Assembly (NCBI RefSeq): GCF_007830155.1
Contig: NZ_VLKY01000003.1
Location: 310,001-374,000, forward strand
Length of the DNA: 64,000 nucleotides
From: Pseudomonas duriflava
GTDB lineage: Bacteria; Pseudomonadota; Gammaproteobacteria; Pseudomonadales; Pseudomonadaceae
Direction: 5' to 3'
The notes under the pieces were generated by a model. The model saw nothing but the letters and a program-made list of their open reading frames with translations, made no database searches and was not told the origin of the DNA. This document shows positions 44,099 to 53,825 of the stretch, piece by piece; within the stretch, counting starts at the first letter, position 1; each line of letters opens with the position of its first letter. The position numbers were made by a program, and so were the translations under genes.

Positions 44099-46273
44099 AT
44101 GACTCAACGCACTTCATGCCATCGCCTACAAGTTGCTACGTCGCTCTATCGTTTCATTGAGGAGCAGGTACTTCCTGGCACTGGGATCGACAGCGGGGCG
44201 TTCTGGCAGGGCTTTGATGCCTTGGTCCATGAGCTGGCGCCTACGAATCAGGCCCTGTTGGCCGAACGTAATCGTATCCAGGCGCAGTTGGACGACTGGT
44301 ATCGCGCCCATCCCGGCCCGATCACTAACATGCCGGCTTATCGCAGCTTTCTTGAGTCTATTGGCTATCTATTGCCCCAGCCGGAGCGGGTTAAGGCCTC
44401 CACAACCAATGTTGATACGGAAATCGCCGAACAGGCCGGCCCACAATTGGTTGTGCCCGTCCTCAATGCCCGTTATGCCTTGAACGCCGCCAACGCCCGC
44501 TGGGGCTCGCTGTACGATGCCCTTTACGGCACCGATGCCCTTCCGGAAGCCGACGGCGCGGAAAAGGGCACGGGTTACAACCCCATACGCGGTGCCAAGG
44601 TTATTGAGTTTGCACGTAACTTCCTGGATCAGGCAGCGCCCCTTGCCAAAGGCTCACACAAAGATGCCAAAGGCTACCGCGTCGATGGCGGCCGCCTGGT
44701 TGTGGCCATGAAGGAAGGCGCCTGTGAGTTGGCCGATCCGTCACTGTTTGTCGGCTACCAGGGCGATGCATCCGAGCCCTCTGCCATTCTGCTTAAGCAC
44801 AACGGCTTGCATTTTGAAATCCAGATCGACCGGCACTCTCAGATCGGCCAAAACGACAAGGCCGGAGTCAAAGACATTCTGATGGAATCTGCTGTCAGCA
44901 CCATCATGGACCTCGAAGATTCCATTACAGCCGTCGATGCGCAGGACAAAGTCCTGGCCTACCGTAACTGGCTGTGTTTAATGAAGGGGGATCTCGTTGA
45001 AGAGGTTACCAAGGGCGATAAGCGTTTCACTCGTCGCTTGAACCCAGATCGTGAATACACCGCAGCCGACGGCAGTAGTCTGACCCTGCATGGCCGTTCG
45101 CTACTTTTCGTACGCAACGTCGGCCATCTAATGACCAACCCGGCGATTCTGTACGGAGAAGGGCAGGAAATTCCTGAAGGCATCCTGGATGCTGTTGTCA
45201 CGGTTACTATCGCGTTGCATGACCTGGCGCGGCGCGGCAACTCACGCACCGGCTCGGTTTATATCGTAAAGCCCAAGATGCATGGGCCTAAAGAAGTTGC
45301 CTTTGCTGCGCAACTGTTCGCCCGGGTCGAAGAGATGCTGGGATTGCCGGTAAATACCATCAAGATGGGCATCATGGATGAGGAGCGCCGTACCAGCGTT
45401 AACCTGAAGGCCTGTATTGCCGAGGCCGCCTCGCGCGTAGCCTTCATCAACACCGGTTTCCTGGATCGCACCGGCGACGAGATGCACACCAGCATGGAAG
45501 CCGGTGCGATGCTGTGCAAAGGTGACATGAAGGGAACAAAGTGGATCGCCGCCTACGAGCGCAACAATGTACTGGTCGGCCTGGCGTGCGGCCTGCGCGG
45601 TCGCGCTCAGATTGGTAAAGGCATGTGGGCCATGCCAGATCTGATGGCCGCCATGCTCGAACAAAAGATAGGCCATCCCAAGGCTGGCGCCAACACCGCC
45701 TGGGTACCGTCGCCCACTGCGGCCACGCTACACGCGCTGCATTATCACCAGATCGACGTACAGGCCATTCAGCAAGAGTTGGAGCAGGTAGACGTAAACG
45801 CCGCGCGTGACAGCCTGCTTAATGATCTGCTGACTGTGCCGGTGGTCGATGCACCCAACTGGTCGGCCGACGAAATCCAGCAGGAACTGGACAACAATGC
45901 GCAGGGCATCCTGGGCTATGTGGTTCGCTGGGTAGAGCAGGGCGTCGGTTGTTCGAAGGTGCCGGATATCCACAACGTTGGCCTGATGGAAGACCGTGCG
46001 ACGTTGCGTATCTCTAGTCAGCATATTGCCAACTGGCTACGCCACGGGGTAACCAACCAGGCGCAGGTCATCGAGACCCTGCAGCGCATGGCGCGTATCG
46101 TTGATGAGCAGAATGCCGATGACCCGCTGTATCGCCCGATGGCACCTAACTTCGAGTCATCTTATGCCTTCCGGGCCGCCCGCGATCTGGTACTCAAGGG
46201 CTGCGAGCAACCTAATGGCTATACCGAGCCGTTGTTGCATCAATGGCGTCTAAAGGCCAAGGTCGGGATCTAA
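44099..46273 (+). CDS. glcB: malate synthase G
   Basis: 724-residue monomeric enzyme condensing glyoxylate with acetyl-CoA to malate. Length and motifs are typical: [60 protein letters not shown], and [23 protein letters not shown] 44099 was chosen over earlier in-frame codons that overlap glcG. Sitting right after glcDEFG it turns the operon's glyoxylate into a TCA intermediate. A strong terminator follows. Confidence 0.97.
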   Translation: MTQRTSCHRLQVATSLYRFIEEQVLPGTGIDSGAFWQGFDALVHELAPTNQALLAERNRIQAQLDDWYRAHPGPITNMPAYRSFLESIGYLLPQPERVKASTTNVDTEIAEQAGPQLVVPVLNARYALNAANARWGSLYDALYGTDALPEADGAEKGTGYNPIRGAKVIEFARNFLDQAAPLAKGSHKDAKGYRVDGGRLVVAMKEGACELADPSLFVGYQGDASEPSAILLKHNGLHFEIQIDRHSQIGQNDKAGVKDILMESAVSTIMDLEDSITAVDAQDKVLAYRNWLCLMKGDLVEEVTKGDKRFTRRLNPDREYTAADGSSLTLHGRSLLFVRNVGHLMTNPAILYGEGQEIPEGILDAVVTVTIALHDLARRGNSRTGSVYIVKPKMHGPKEVAFAAQLFARVEEMLGLPVNTIKMGIMDEERRTSVNLKACIAEAASRVAFINTGFLDRTGDEMHTSMEAGAMLCKGDMKGTKWIAAYERNNVLVGLACGLRGRAQIGKGMWAMPDLMAAMLEQKIGHPKAGANTAWVPSPTAATLHALHYHQIDVQAIQQELEQVDVNAARDSLLNDLLTVPVVDAPNWSADEIQQELDNNAQGILGYVVRWVEQGVGCSKVPDIHNVGLMEDRATLRISSQHIANWLRHGVTNQAQVIETLQRMARIVDEQNADDPLYRPMAPNFESSYAFRAARDLVLKGCEQPNGYTEPLLHQWRLKAKVGI

Positions 46274-46291
46274 ACGGTTGTGACTTGAAAA

Positions 46292-46316
46292 GGGATGCCT
46301 CTGGCATCCCTTTTTT
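46292..46316 (+). terminator. rho-independent terminator after glcB
   Basis: GGGATGCC (46292-46299), loop TCT, GGCATCCC (46303-46310), then six T residues. Strong intrinsic terminator ending the glc transcript. Confidence 0.93.
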
Positions 46317-46477
46317 ATTGAGCAGAAACTCTTCAAAAAATGGCCGTGAACACACCGCAAGTCGGATGACTTGTCGGTCGGATCATGAACCTATGGCCCT
46401 TTTTTCGTATTCGCTACACTCGGGCAATACTTACAAAAAAGTGCCGGATAACCGTGCCTTTGCTGGAGGACTGCCCG

Positions 46478-48247
46478 ATGGCCGACTACCACGCTCCGTT
46501 ACGTGACATGCGTTTTCTGCTCAATGAAGTCTTTAACGTTCAGGAGGTCTGGAAGCAACTACCGGCTCTGGCCGAGCGCGTCGATACTGAAACGGCCGAG
46601 GCTATTCTCGAGGAGGCAGCCAAAGTTGCGGCTCGCACTCTAGCACCCCTCAATCGTAATGCCGACGAAGAGGGGTGTCGCTGGCAGGACGGAAGCGTGA
46701 CGACCCCAGCCGGCTTTCGCGAGGCTTATAACATCTATGCCCAAGGCGGCTGGGTTGGGGTAGGTGGCGATCCGGAATATGGCGGCATGGGCATGCCCAA
46801 GGTCATTTCAGCTCAGGTCGAAGAAATGGTTAACGCGGCTAGCTTGTCGTTCGGACTGTACCCCATGCTGACGGCGGGCAGTTGCCTGGCCATTCACGCT
46901 CATGCCAGCGAAGAGCTCAAGACCCGCTACCTGCCCAACCTGTATGCCGGCGTATGGGCTGGCTCCATGTGCCTGACTGAGCCTCATGCTGGCACGGACC
47001 TAGGTATCATTCGTACACGGGCTGAGCCCCTGGGCGACGGCCGTTATGCTGTAACCGGAACGAAAATTTTTATTACGGCCGGTGAGCATGATCTTTCCGA
47101 GAATATCATCCATCTTGTATTGGCCAAGCTGCCAGACGCGCCAGCGGGTTCTAAAGGGATTTCCCTGTTTCTCGTACCAAAGTTCATGGTTAACGAAGGC
47201 GGTCATCTGGGCGAACGCAATTCGTTGGTATGCGGCTCTATCGAGCACAAGATGGGTATTCATGGCTCCAGCACATGCGTTATGAACTTCGATGGGGCGA
47301 TCGGTTATCTGGTGGGTGCGCCTAACAAGGGCTTGGCTGCCATGTTTACCATGATGAACTACGAACGTCTTGGCGTTGGTATTCAGGGCTTGGCGGCCGG
47401 TGAGCGCTCCTACCAAAACGCAGTCGACTATGCCCGCGAGCGTTTGCAAAGCCGTGCGGCGACGGGCGTGGTTGCTCCTGACAAGGTTGCCGACCCCCTC
47501 ATTGTTCATCCCGATGTACGTCGCATGTTACTGACCATGAAGGCTTTGAACGAAGGCGGTCGCGCCTTTTCAACGTATGTAGCCTTACAGCTTGATATCG
47601 CCAAGTTCAGTCCAGACGAACAGGCTCGCTCTCGGGCAGAGTCCATGGTGGCGCTGCTTACGCCAGTGGCCAAAGCATTCCTGACGGATTTGGGGCTGGA
47701 AACCTGCGTACATGGCCAGCAGATCTTTGGCGGGCATGGTTATATTCGCGAATGGGGACAGGAACAGTTGGTGCGTGACGTACGCATCACCCAGATCTAC
47801 GAAGGCACCAATGGTATTCAGGCACTCGACCTGATGGGCCGTAAGGTCGTAGGGTCTGGCGGTAGCCTGTACCGCATATTGGCTGATGAGGTGTATGCCT
47901 ACGTGTCCTCCTTGGATGAGGGCATGAGTGAATTCGCTACTCCCTTGCGACAGGCTATGGAAAACCTTGATGCTCTAACGGAATGGGTTATCACCCAGGC
48001 GAAGACCAGCCCTAACGAAATAGGTGCCGCCTCCGTCGAATACCTGCATGTATTCGGTTATACCGTCTATGCCTACCTCTGGGCGCGTATGGTGCAGGCG
48101 GCACAGGGGGAAAGTGATGCTCACGTAGCCAAGCGCGCCACGGCGCGGTTCTTTTATACCCGGCTGCTGCCCCGTATCCATTCGCTCACTGCCACCGTCA
48201 AGGCTGGCAGCGATGTGCTCTATGGCCTAGAGGCAGCTCAGTTCTGA
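46478..48247 (+). CDS. acyl-CoA dehydrogenase (long form), copy 2
   Basis: 589-residue paralogue of the enzyme at 5607. ATG 46478 (MADYHAPLRDMRFLLNEVF) follows GGAGGA. Same blocks in the same order: [107 protein letters not shown]. Oxidises an unidentified acyl-CoA with transfer of electrons to ETF. As I recall, the two paralogues are neighbours in related Pseudomonas; here about 39 kb separates them. The rsmY gene begins just downstream. Confidence 0.9.
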   Translation: MADYHAPLRDMRFLLNEVFNVQEVWKQLPALAERVDTETAEAILEEAAKVAARTLAPLNRNADEEGCRWQDGSVTTPAGFREAYNIYAQGGWVGVGGDPEYGGMGMPKVISAQVEEMVNAASLSFGLYPMLTAGSCLAIHAHASEELKTRYLPNLYAGVWAGSMCLTEPHAGTDLGIIRTRAEPLGDGRYAVTGTKIFITAGEHDLSENIIHLVLAKLPDAPAGSKGISLFLVPKFMVNEGGHLGERNSLVCGSIEHKMGIHGSSTCVMNFDGAIGYLVGAPNKGLAAMFTMMNYERLGVGIQGLAAGERSYQNAVDYARERLQSRAATGVVAPDKVADPLIVHPDVRRMLLTMKALNEGGRAFSTYVALQLDIAKFSPDEQARSRAESMVALLTPVAKAFLTDLGLETCVHGQQIFGGHGYIREWGQEQLVRDVRITQIYEGTNGIQALDLMGRKVVGSGGSLYRILADEVYAYVSSLDEGMSEFATPLRQAMENLDALTEWVITQAKTSPNEIGAASVEYLHVFGYTVYAYLWARMVQAAQGESDAHVAKRATARFFYTRLLPRIHSLTATVKAGSDVLYGLEAAQF

Positions 48248-48259
48248 CCTGCCGGAGCT

Positions 48260-48327
48260 TATGGCGAAAGGCTTACACAGTGTCACTGTGATTGGCGCTG
48301 TTGTGCTACAGGCTGAATCCTTATGCT
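48260..48327 (+). promoter_or_regulatory. rsmY promoter with probable GacA upstream activating site
   Basis: CTTACA (48272-48277), right half of the GacA site TGTAAG-N6-CTTACA, is perfect; the left half (TATGGC, 48260-48265) is degenerate. It lies about 65 bases before the inferred start of rsmY, the usual distance. A -10-like TATGCT (48322-48327) and TTGTGC (48301-48306) follow, with short 15-base spacing. Confidence 0.5.
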
Positions 48328-48334
48328 GACTCCA

Positions 48335-48452
48335 TCGAATCCAGCGCAGGAAGCGCTACAGGTCAAACAGGGATTTGAAGGAGCGTGCGTCAGGATTGAC
48401 GTGGATAAGGAAATCGCCCAGTCTGCAAAGCCCCGCCTCGGCGGGGTTTTTT
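48335..48452 (+). ncRNA. rsmY: RsmY-type small regulatory RNA
   Basis: About 118 nt, unstructured-looking, with six GGA motifs (48349, 48371, 48380, 48393, 48403, 48109-type last one at 48409), several as A/C-GGA in loops; the first is in GCGCAGGAAGCGC, a hairpin loop identical to that at the 5' end of known RsmY RNAs. It ends in the perfect terminator CCCCGCC-TC-GGCGGGG plus six T residues (48431-48452). RsmY titrates the translational repressor RsmA/CsrA under GacS/GacA control. The location downstream of an acyl-CoA dehydrogenase is that of rsmY in P. putida as I recall. The 5' end is estimated. Confidence 0.85.
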
Positions 48453-48536
48453 ATTGTCTTTCTGCGAAGGAACCGGTGCGCAGTGACTGAGTCTGATGGG
48501 GGTATTTTCCCACGGCCAGCTATTTGGAGCACGCAA

Positions 48537-48695
48537 ATGGACCTGATTCGCATCATCTGCGCCATTGTTCTTCCCCCTCTCGGTGTATTCCTCCAGGTTG
48601 GTTTTGGAGGGGCCTTCTGGCTCAACATCCTCCTGACTCTCCTAGGCTATATCCCTGGCATTATCCATGCGGTTTGGATCATCGCACGACGCTAG
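48537..48695 (+). CDS. PMP3/YqaE-family small membrane peptide
   Basis: 52-residue peptide, MDLIRIICAIVLPPLGVFLQ followed by VGFGGAFWLNILLTLLGYIP and GIIHAVWIIARR, the full UPF0057/PMP3 pattern with two helices. GGAG lies 8 bases before ATG 48537. Family members are small stress-induced plasma-membrane proteins influencing ion leakage; function in bacteria is uncertain. It follows the rsmY terminator. Confidence 0.9.
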   Translation: MDLIRIICAIVLPPLGVFLQVGFGGAFWLNILLTLLGYIPGIIHAVWIIARR

Positions 48696-48790
48696 TAAAC
48701 GCTCTCAATTTGTTATGATCCAACGGCGTGCTCGATGCCGTTGGCCGCATTATCGCTGCCAACAGCTACTCTTTCGGACACGCTGGTAAT

Positions 48791-48817
48791 GCGGCTGCCC
48801 TTCGAGCAGCCGCTTTT
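48791..48817 (+). terminator. rho-independent terminator before the signalling operon
   Basis: GCGGCTGC (48791-48798), loop CCTTCGA, GCAGCCGC (48806-48813), then TTTT. A second inverted repeat, CAACGGC...GCCGTTG, lies just before it (about 48721-48743). They probably end the PMP3 transcript and leave only 25 bases before the kinase start, so the kinase promoter must lie within or before them. Confidence 0.7.
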
Positions 48818-48842
48818 ATTCATGATGGATATCGAGTAGCGC

Positions 48843-51800
48843 ATGAATCGTGAGTCGCCTGTCGATCAGCAAAGCTTTCGCCGCATACTGAGCCGCAATC
48901 TTACTCTTCCGCTCGGAATTGGATTTTTAACCTCCGCTTTCTTTGTCGCCATTATTTATTACCTGCTGTCCGTCAGTCAGTGGATCGAGCATGCCGATCG
49001 AGTCATCAGTAATGGTAATAACGCTTTCCGACTCGTTGTTGACCTCGAGACAGGCATGCGCGGCTACCTGCTCAGTGGCGATACGGCTTTTCTAGAGCCT
49101 TATCAGAGAGCGTTGCCTAATGTCGAACGGCAGCTGGATGAGCTCAAGGGTATGGTCACAAGCGACCAGAGTCAGGTGCGCCGCCTGGAGCGGATAGAAA
49201 GCGTGCATCGCTCATGGCGGGAATATGCTGATCAGCTCATCACCTTGCGTCAGCAGGGTCATGATTACCTAAATATAATCAAAGATGGGAAAACCAAGAG
49301 CCTGATCGACGACATACGACGTGATTTCGGCGACTTTTTAGCACTCGAAGAGCAAATCCGAGATGAACGGAGCGCCTCGGCCGGTAAGATCACTATTGTT
49401 ATCGTCGCAGCCTTTCTAGCGATAAGTCTCTTGTTGAGCGGCTTGCTGGCTTTCTTGGGGCGCCGTGAGCTGACTCGGTTGTCTGATACCTACACGGAAA
49501 TACTCGACCAGCAGATGGAGCATGCCGAGCAGTTACAAAAGCAGGCATGGTATCGCGCTGGTCAGATGCAACTGTCTGAGCAAGTAATCGGCCAGCTTAC
49601 GCTGCCGCTGTTGGGGCAAAGTATTCTGCAGTTCCTGGCACGTTACCTGGGGGCGTCGGTAGGGGCTTTGTATATTGTCCAGGACGGTATCCGCCGGCTC
49701 GAACGTGTAGCCGATTATGCCTTAAGTGAGAAAAACCTGGCCGAGCGCCGGGAGTTGGCCTTTGGTGAGAATCTAGTCGGGCAGGCGGCACAGGAGGCCC
49801 GTCTCATTGAATTGCGCGATCTGCCGGCAGAGTACCTCAAGGTAGCATCTGGTGTCGGCGATGCGACAGCGGCTTCCGCGCTGATCGTGCCTATTGAAAG
49901 TGATGGTTTGGTCAACGGGGTCGTTGAGCTGGGCTTCACTCGCCCGCTGGACGTTCGCGATGCCGAATTATTGAGACTGGTATCCGGTGCAATTGGCTCA
50001 TCCATCGAGGCCGCCAAATACCGGCAGCGGCTGCAGAAGCTCTTGGCTGAAACACAGCAGCTTAATGAAGAGCTTCAGGTTCAACAGGAAGAGCTCAGAA
50101 CGGCTAACGAAGAACTGGAAGAGCAGTCTCGAGCGCTCAAGGAGTCACAGGCCCACCTCGAGCAGCAACAGGCCGAGCTTGAGCAGACTAACGAGCAATT
50201 ATCTGAGCAGGCGCATGAACTGGAGCAGCAGCGCGATATCCTGGATGATCGCAACCAGCGGCTCAACGAGGCGCAAAGCCAACTTGAGGAGAGAGCCAGA
50301 GATCTGGAGCGGGCCAGCCAGTACAAATCTGAATTTCTTGCGAATATGTCCCATGAGCTGCGTACCCCGCTCAACAGTTCGCTGATTTTGGCCAAGCTAC
50401 TGGCGGATAACACCGAATCCAATCTGACCGCTGAGCAGGTGCGCTATGCCGAGTCCATCTACTCCGCGGGTAACGATCTACTGAACCTCATCAACGATAT
50501 CCTCGATATTTCCAAGGTTGAGGCCGGCATGCTGGAAATTCGGCCGGAACAGGTATCGCTCAAGCGGGTCGTCGAGACCTTACGCGGGTCGTTTAATCCA
50601 GTCGCCGACAGCCGTGGTCTGACTTTTGATATCCAGGTAGGCGAAGACGTCCCTGCCTTCCTCTATTCCGATCGCCAGCGCATTGAACAGATTCTTAAAA
50701 ATCTGCTATCCAATGCCTTCAAATTTACTGAGCGAGGCGGCGTTTCGTTAAAGGTTTCGCTGCATGATAATCGCTTGGCCTTTGCCGTAACCGACTCGGG
50801 CATTGGTATCCCGCTCGACCAGCAGGCGCTTATCTTTGAAGCGTTCCGTCAGGCGGATGGGGCTACGACACGCCGTTATGGTGGAACGGGTCTGGGGCTT
50901 TCGATCTCTCGTGACTTGGCTAAGCTCCTTGGCGGTACGATTCATGTCCAGAGCGTGCCCCAGCAGGGCAGTACGTTCACGCTGCATGTGCCGCTTCAAT
51001 ACGAAGAACCCCTGCTCGCGGAGAAGCCACAGGCTAAAACGGCCATGGCGGCATCCGTCACCCCGGCTCCGGCGTCCCGCCCTGTTGCTGAAGCGCCTAG
51101 GGCCGCACCTGCTATTCAGGCAGTAGAGTCTGCTCCTGTCGTGCCTGAAGCAGGAGTCCCGACGCGTCCGTTCTTGGATGACCGAGAGACTATGCCCTTC
51201 CCGGACCGCAAGGTACTGATCATTGAAGACGAGCCACAATTTGCTCGTATCCTCTTCGATCTGGCACATGAGCTGAAGTACAGCTGCCTGGTTGCCCATG
51301 GTGCCGATGAAGGTTTCGACACAGCACTGGAGTTCATTCCCGACGCGATTCTGCTGGACATGCGACTACCGGATCATTCCGGCCTGACCGTGCTTGAACG
51401 GCTCAAGGAAAATCCACGCACCCGGCATATACCTGTACATGTAGTGTCCGTTGAGGACCGCGTTGAAGCCGCGATGCACATGGGCGCGGTGGGGTATGCC
51501 ATGAAACCTACAACGCGCGATGAGCTCAAGGGAGTCTTCAGCAAGCTGGAGGCTAAGTTCTCCCAGAAAATGAAGCGAATCCTGTTGGTGGAAGACGATG
51601 CTCTGCAGCGCGACAGCATCGCCAAGCTGATCGGCGACGCTGATGTCGAGATTACGGCCGTTGAATATGGCAACGAGGCGCTAAAGCTGCTGCGGGAAAA
51701 TATCTACGATTGCATGGTCATTGACCTTAAGCTCCCGGATATGGAAGGCAATGAACTGCTCGAGCGCATGGCCAGCGAGGAGATCTGCTCCTTCCCACCG

Positions 51801-52388
51801 GTAATCGTTTACACCGGACGCAGCCTCACGCGCGATGAGGAAGCTAACCTCATGAAATACTCGCGCTCGATCATTATCAAAGGGGCTCGCTCACCCGAGC
51901 GCCTGCTTGATGAAGTCACGCTGTTCCTGCACAAGATTGAGGCTGATATGCCGCCGGAGCGGCAAAAAATGCTCAAGACGGCCCGCAGCCGTGATAAGGC
52001 CTTTGAGGGCCGTAAGCTGTTGCTGGTAGACGATGATGTCCGCAACATCTTCGCACTGACCAGTGCACTGGAACAAAAAGGCGCAGTTGTCGAAATTGCC
52101 CGGAATGGGGTAGAGGCTGTAGAAAAAGTCCAGAATATAGACGGGATTGATCTGGTACTGATGGACATTATGATGCCCATGATGGATGGCTACCAGGCCA
52201 TGCAAGAGATTCGCAAAATTCCCTACCTGCAAAAACTACCCATCATTGCCATTACTGCAAAAGCCATGAAGGACGATCAGGAGCGCTGCCTGCGAGCCGG
52301 TGCGAATGACTACCTGGCCAAGCCCATCGACCTTGATCGTTTGTTCTCTCTGATTCGTGTCTGGATGCCGTCACTGGAGAAGCTGTAA
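48843..52388 (+). CDS. hybrid sensor histidine kinase with CHASE3, GAF and three receiver domains
   Basis: 1181 residues. Order: transmembrane helix 1 (about 18-40); CHASE3 periplasmic sensor with VVDLETGMRGYLLSGDTAFL (about 45-180); helix 2 (about 181-206); GAF (about 250-395); long Glu/Gln coiled coil (about 395-495); HisKA with FLANMSHELRTPLNSS (His near 505); HATPase with NLLSNAFKFTERGG and GTGLGLSIS; Ala/Pro linker; REC1 (about 789-905, ILLDMRLPDHSG), REC2 (about 910-1030, CMVIDLKLPDMEG), and REC3 (about 1055-1178, LVLMDIMMPMMDG). REC2 lies in an atypical but aspartate-containing domain. It heads an operon with CheR, CheB and a receiver-kinase. Signal unknown. Confidence 0.92.
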   Translation: MNRESPVDQQSFRRILSRNLTLPLGIGFLTSAFFVAIIYYLLSVSQWIEHADRVISNGNNAFRLVVDLETGMRGYLLSGDTAFLEPYQRALPNVERQLDELKGMVTSDQSQVRRLERIESVHRSWREYADQLITLRQQGHDYLNIIKDGKTKSLIDDIRRDFGDFLALEEQIRDERSASAGKITIVIVAAFLAISLLLSGLLAFLGRRELTRLSDTYTEILDQQMEHAEQLQKQAWYRAGQMQLSEQVIGQLTLPLLGQSILQFLARYLGASVGALYIVQDGIRRLERVADYALSEKNLAERRELAFGENLVGQAAQEARLIELRDLPAEYLKVASGVGDATAASALIVPIESDGLVNGVVELGFTRPLDVRDAELLRLVSGAIGSSIEAAKYRQRLQKLLAETQQLNEELQVQQEELRTANEELEEQSRALKESQAHLEQQQAELEQTNEQLSEQAHELEQQRDILDDRNQRLNEAQSQLEERARDLERASQYKSEFLANMSHELRTPLNSSLILAKLLADNTESNLTAEQVRYAESIYSAGNDLLNLINDILDISKVEAGMLEIRPEQVSLKRVVETLRGSFNPVADSRGLTFDIQVGEDVPAFLYSDRQRIEQILKNLLSNAFKFTERGGVSLKVSLHDNRLAFAVTDSGIGIPLDQQALIFEAFRQADGATTRRYGGTGLGLSISRDLAKLLGGTIHVQSVPQQGSTFTLHVPLQYEEPLLAEKPQAKTAMAASVTPAPASRPVAEAPRAAPAIQAVESAPVVPEAGVPTRPFLDDRETMPFPDRKVLIIEDEPQFARILFDLAHELKYSCLVAHGADEGFDTALEFIPDAILLDMRLPDHSGLTVLERLKENPRTRHIPVHVVSVEDRVEAAMHMGAVGYAMKPTTRDELKGVFSKLEAKFSQKMKRILLVEDDALQRDSIAKLIGDADVEITAVEYGNEALKLLRENIYDCMVIDLKLPDMEGNELLERMASEEICSFPPVIVYTGRSLTRDEEANLMKYSRSIIIKGARSPERLLDEVTLFLHKIEADMPPERQKMLKTARSRDKAFEGRKLLLVDDDVRNIFALTSALEQKGAVVEIARNGVEAVEKVQNIDGIDLVLMDIMMPMMDGYQAMQEIRKIPYLQKLPIIAITAKAMKDDQERCLRAGANDYLAKPIDLDRLFSLIRVWMPSLEKL

Positions 52389-52390
52389 AT

Positions 52391-53212
52391 ATGTGTCCCG
52401 AACGTACGGCGGATATTGAGCTGCGGCTGCTCGTCGAGGGGATTTACCTCAAGTACAGCTATGATTTTCGGGACTATTCCGGCGCTTCGCTCAAGCGCCG
52501 GGTCTTGCAGGCATTAAGCAGGTTCGAATGTGAAAGCATCTCTCATCTGCAAGCCAGGGTATTACACGATCCACAGCTCTTCAGTGAGCTGCTCCAGTTC
52601 CTGACCATTCCCGTGAGTGAAATGTTCAGGGACCCGACCTACTATCAGGCGCTTCGCGAGCACGTCATTCCGGTACTGAAGACCTATCCTTCCTTGAAAG
52701 TATGGATTGCAGGATGCAGTACTGGAGAAGAAGTTTTCTCCATGGCGATTTTGCTCAAGGAGGAAGGGCTTCTGGACCGGACGTTGATCTATGCGACAGA
52801 TATCAATCCGCGTTCCCTGGAAAAAGCTCGGCGAGGCGTTTTCCCTCTTGAGCATGTTCGCAAATATACGGAGAGCTATCAGCAGTCCGGTGGGGTGCGG
52901 GCCTTTTCGGACTACTACACGGCCGCTTATGAAGGCGCTCTGTTCGATAAAAACCTCATCGCCAACGTAACGTTTGCCGATCACAGTCTGGCAACCGACA
53001 GCGTGTTTTCGGAAACGCATTTCATCTCCTGCCGCAACGTTTTGATCTACTTCAATAAACGTCTACAGGACCGCGCCTTCGGCCTGTTCTATGAATCGCT
53101 CTGCCATCGCGGTTTCCTGGGATTGGGCAGCAAGGAGTCGCTGGACTTCTCGTCGTATGCCGATCACTTCGAGCCGGTGGTTAAGAAAGAGCGTGTGTTC
53201 CGACGGTTATAG
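52391..53212 (+). CDS. CheR-type protein-glutamate O-methyltransferase
   Basis: 273 residues, SAM-dependent, starting 2 bases after the kinase. N-terminal CheR helical domain, then SAM motif VWIAGCSTGEEVFSMAILLK, DINPRSLEKARRGVFP, and ISCRNVLIYFNKRLQDRAF. It has no tetratricopeptide tail. No chemoreceptor gene lies nearby, so it may modify a distant receptor or another protein of this pathway, perhaps the kinase's own coiled coil; that last idea is inference. Confidence 0.93.
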   Translation: MCPERTADIELRLLVEGIYLKYSYDFRDYSGASLKRRVLQALSRFECESISHLQARVLHDPQLFSELLQFLTIPVSEMFRDPTYYQALREHVIPVLKTYPSLKVWIAGCSTGEEVFSMAILLKEEGLLDRTLIYATDINPRSLEKARRGVFPLEHVRKYTESYQQSGGVRAFSDYYTAAYEGALFDKNLIANVTFADHSLATDSVFSETHFISCRNVLIYFNKRLQDRAFGLFYESLCHRGFLGLGSKESLDFSSYADHFEPVVKKERVFRRL

Positions 53213-53216
53213 CGTG

Positions 53217-53825
53217 ATGCCCTTAACCGACAGGCTTCCAAAACTACCGCCGCGACGCATTGATGCCGTGGTCATTGGTGCCTCAGCGGGCGGGCTGCAG
53301 GCACTTGGTGTAGTATTGGGAGGGCTGCCGTCTGGGTTTCGCATGCCTATCGCCGTGGTTATTCACGTACCCGAAGGACAAGCGAGCAAACTGGCGGCTA
53401 TTTTCCAGGCGCGCTTGAAGTTGCATGTTATGGAAGCGGAGGATAAGGCGCCCTTGATGCCCGGTACGCTTTATTTCGCTTCACCCGGGTATCATCTGCT
53501 AATAGAGCAGGACCGTACGCTCTCCTTGAGTCAGGAAGAGCGTGTACATTATTCACGGCCTTCCATCGATGTATTGTTTGAAAGCGCCGCAGATGTATTT
53601 GGCGAACACCTATGTGGTGTTCTATTGACCGGAGCCAACGAGGACGGCGCAACGGGTTTGAGAGCAATTCACCGAGCCGGTGGACTGACAGTCGTGCAAG
53701 ATCCGGAGGAGGCGCTGGTATCTACTATGCCAGAGGCTGCTCTCGAACTGTTTATTCCGGATTTCGTTTTACCTGTCAAAGGTATCCACACATTGCTCGT
53801 CGAGCTGGAACGGAACAATGCTTAA
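53217..53825 (+). CDS. CheB-type methylesterase, catalytic domain only
   Basis: 202 residues from ATG 53217 (an in-frame GTG at 53214 is also possible). The receiver domain of classical CheB is missing. The triad is present: S23 in VVIGASAGGLQA, H50 in VVIHVPEG, and D143 in LTGANEDGATG. Removes methyl groups or deamidates glutamines on receptors. Without its own receiver, its activity would not be switched by its own phosphorylation but perhaps by partner receivers in the operon. Overlaps the next gene by 8 bases. Confidence 0.93.
   Translation: MPLTDRLPKLPPRRIDAVVIGASAGGLQALGVVLGGLPSGFRMPIAVVIHVPEGQASKLAAIFQARLKLHVMEAEDKAPLMPGTLYFASPGYHLLIEQDRTLSLSQEERVHYSRPSIDVLFESAADVFGEHLCGVLLTGANEDGATGLRAIHRAGGLTVVQDPEEALVSTMPEAALELFIPDFVLPVKGIHTLLVELERNNA

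Noticed and set aside
48323-48487. Short open frame ATG 48323 (MLTPSNPAQEALQVKQG...) over rsmY
   Set aside because: It overlaps a strong intrinsic terminator and the GGA-rich RNA, lacks a ribosome binding site, and the RNA interpretation explains the sequence better.
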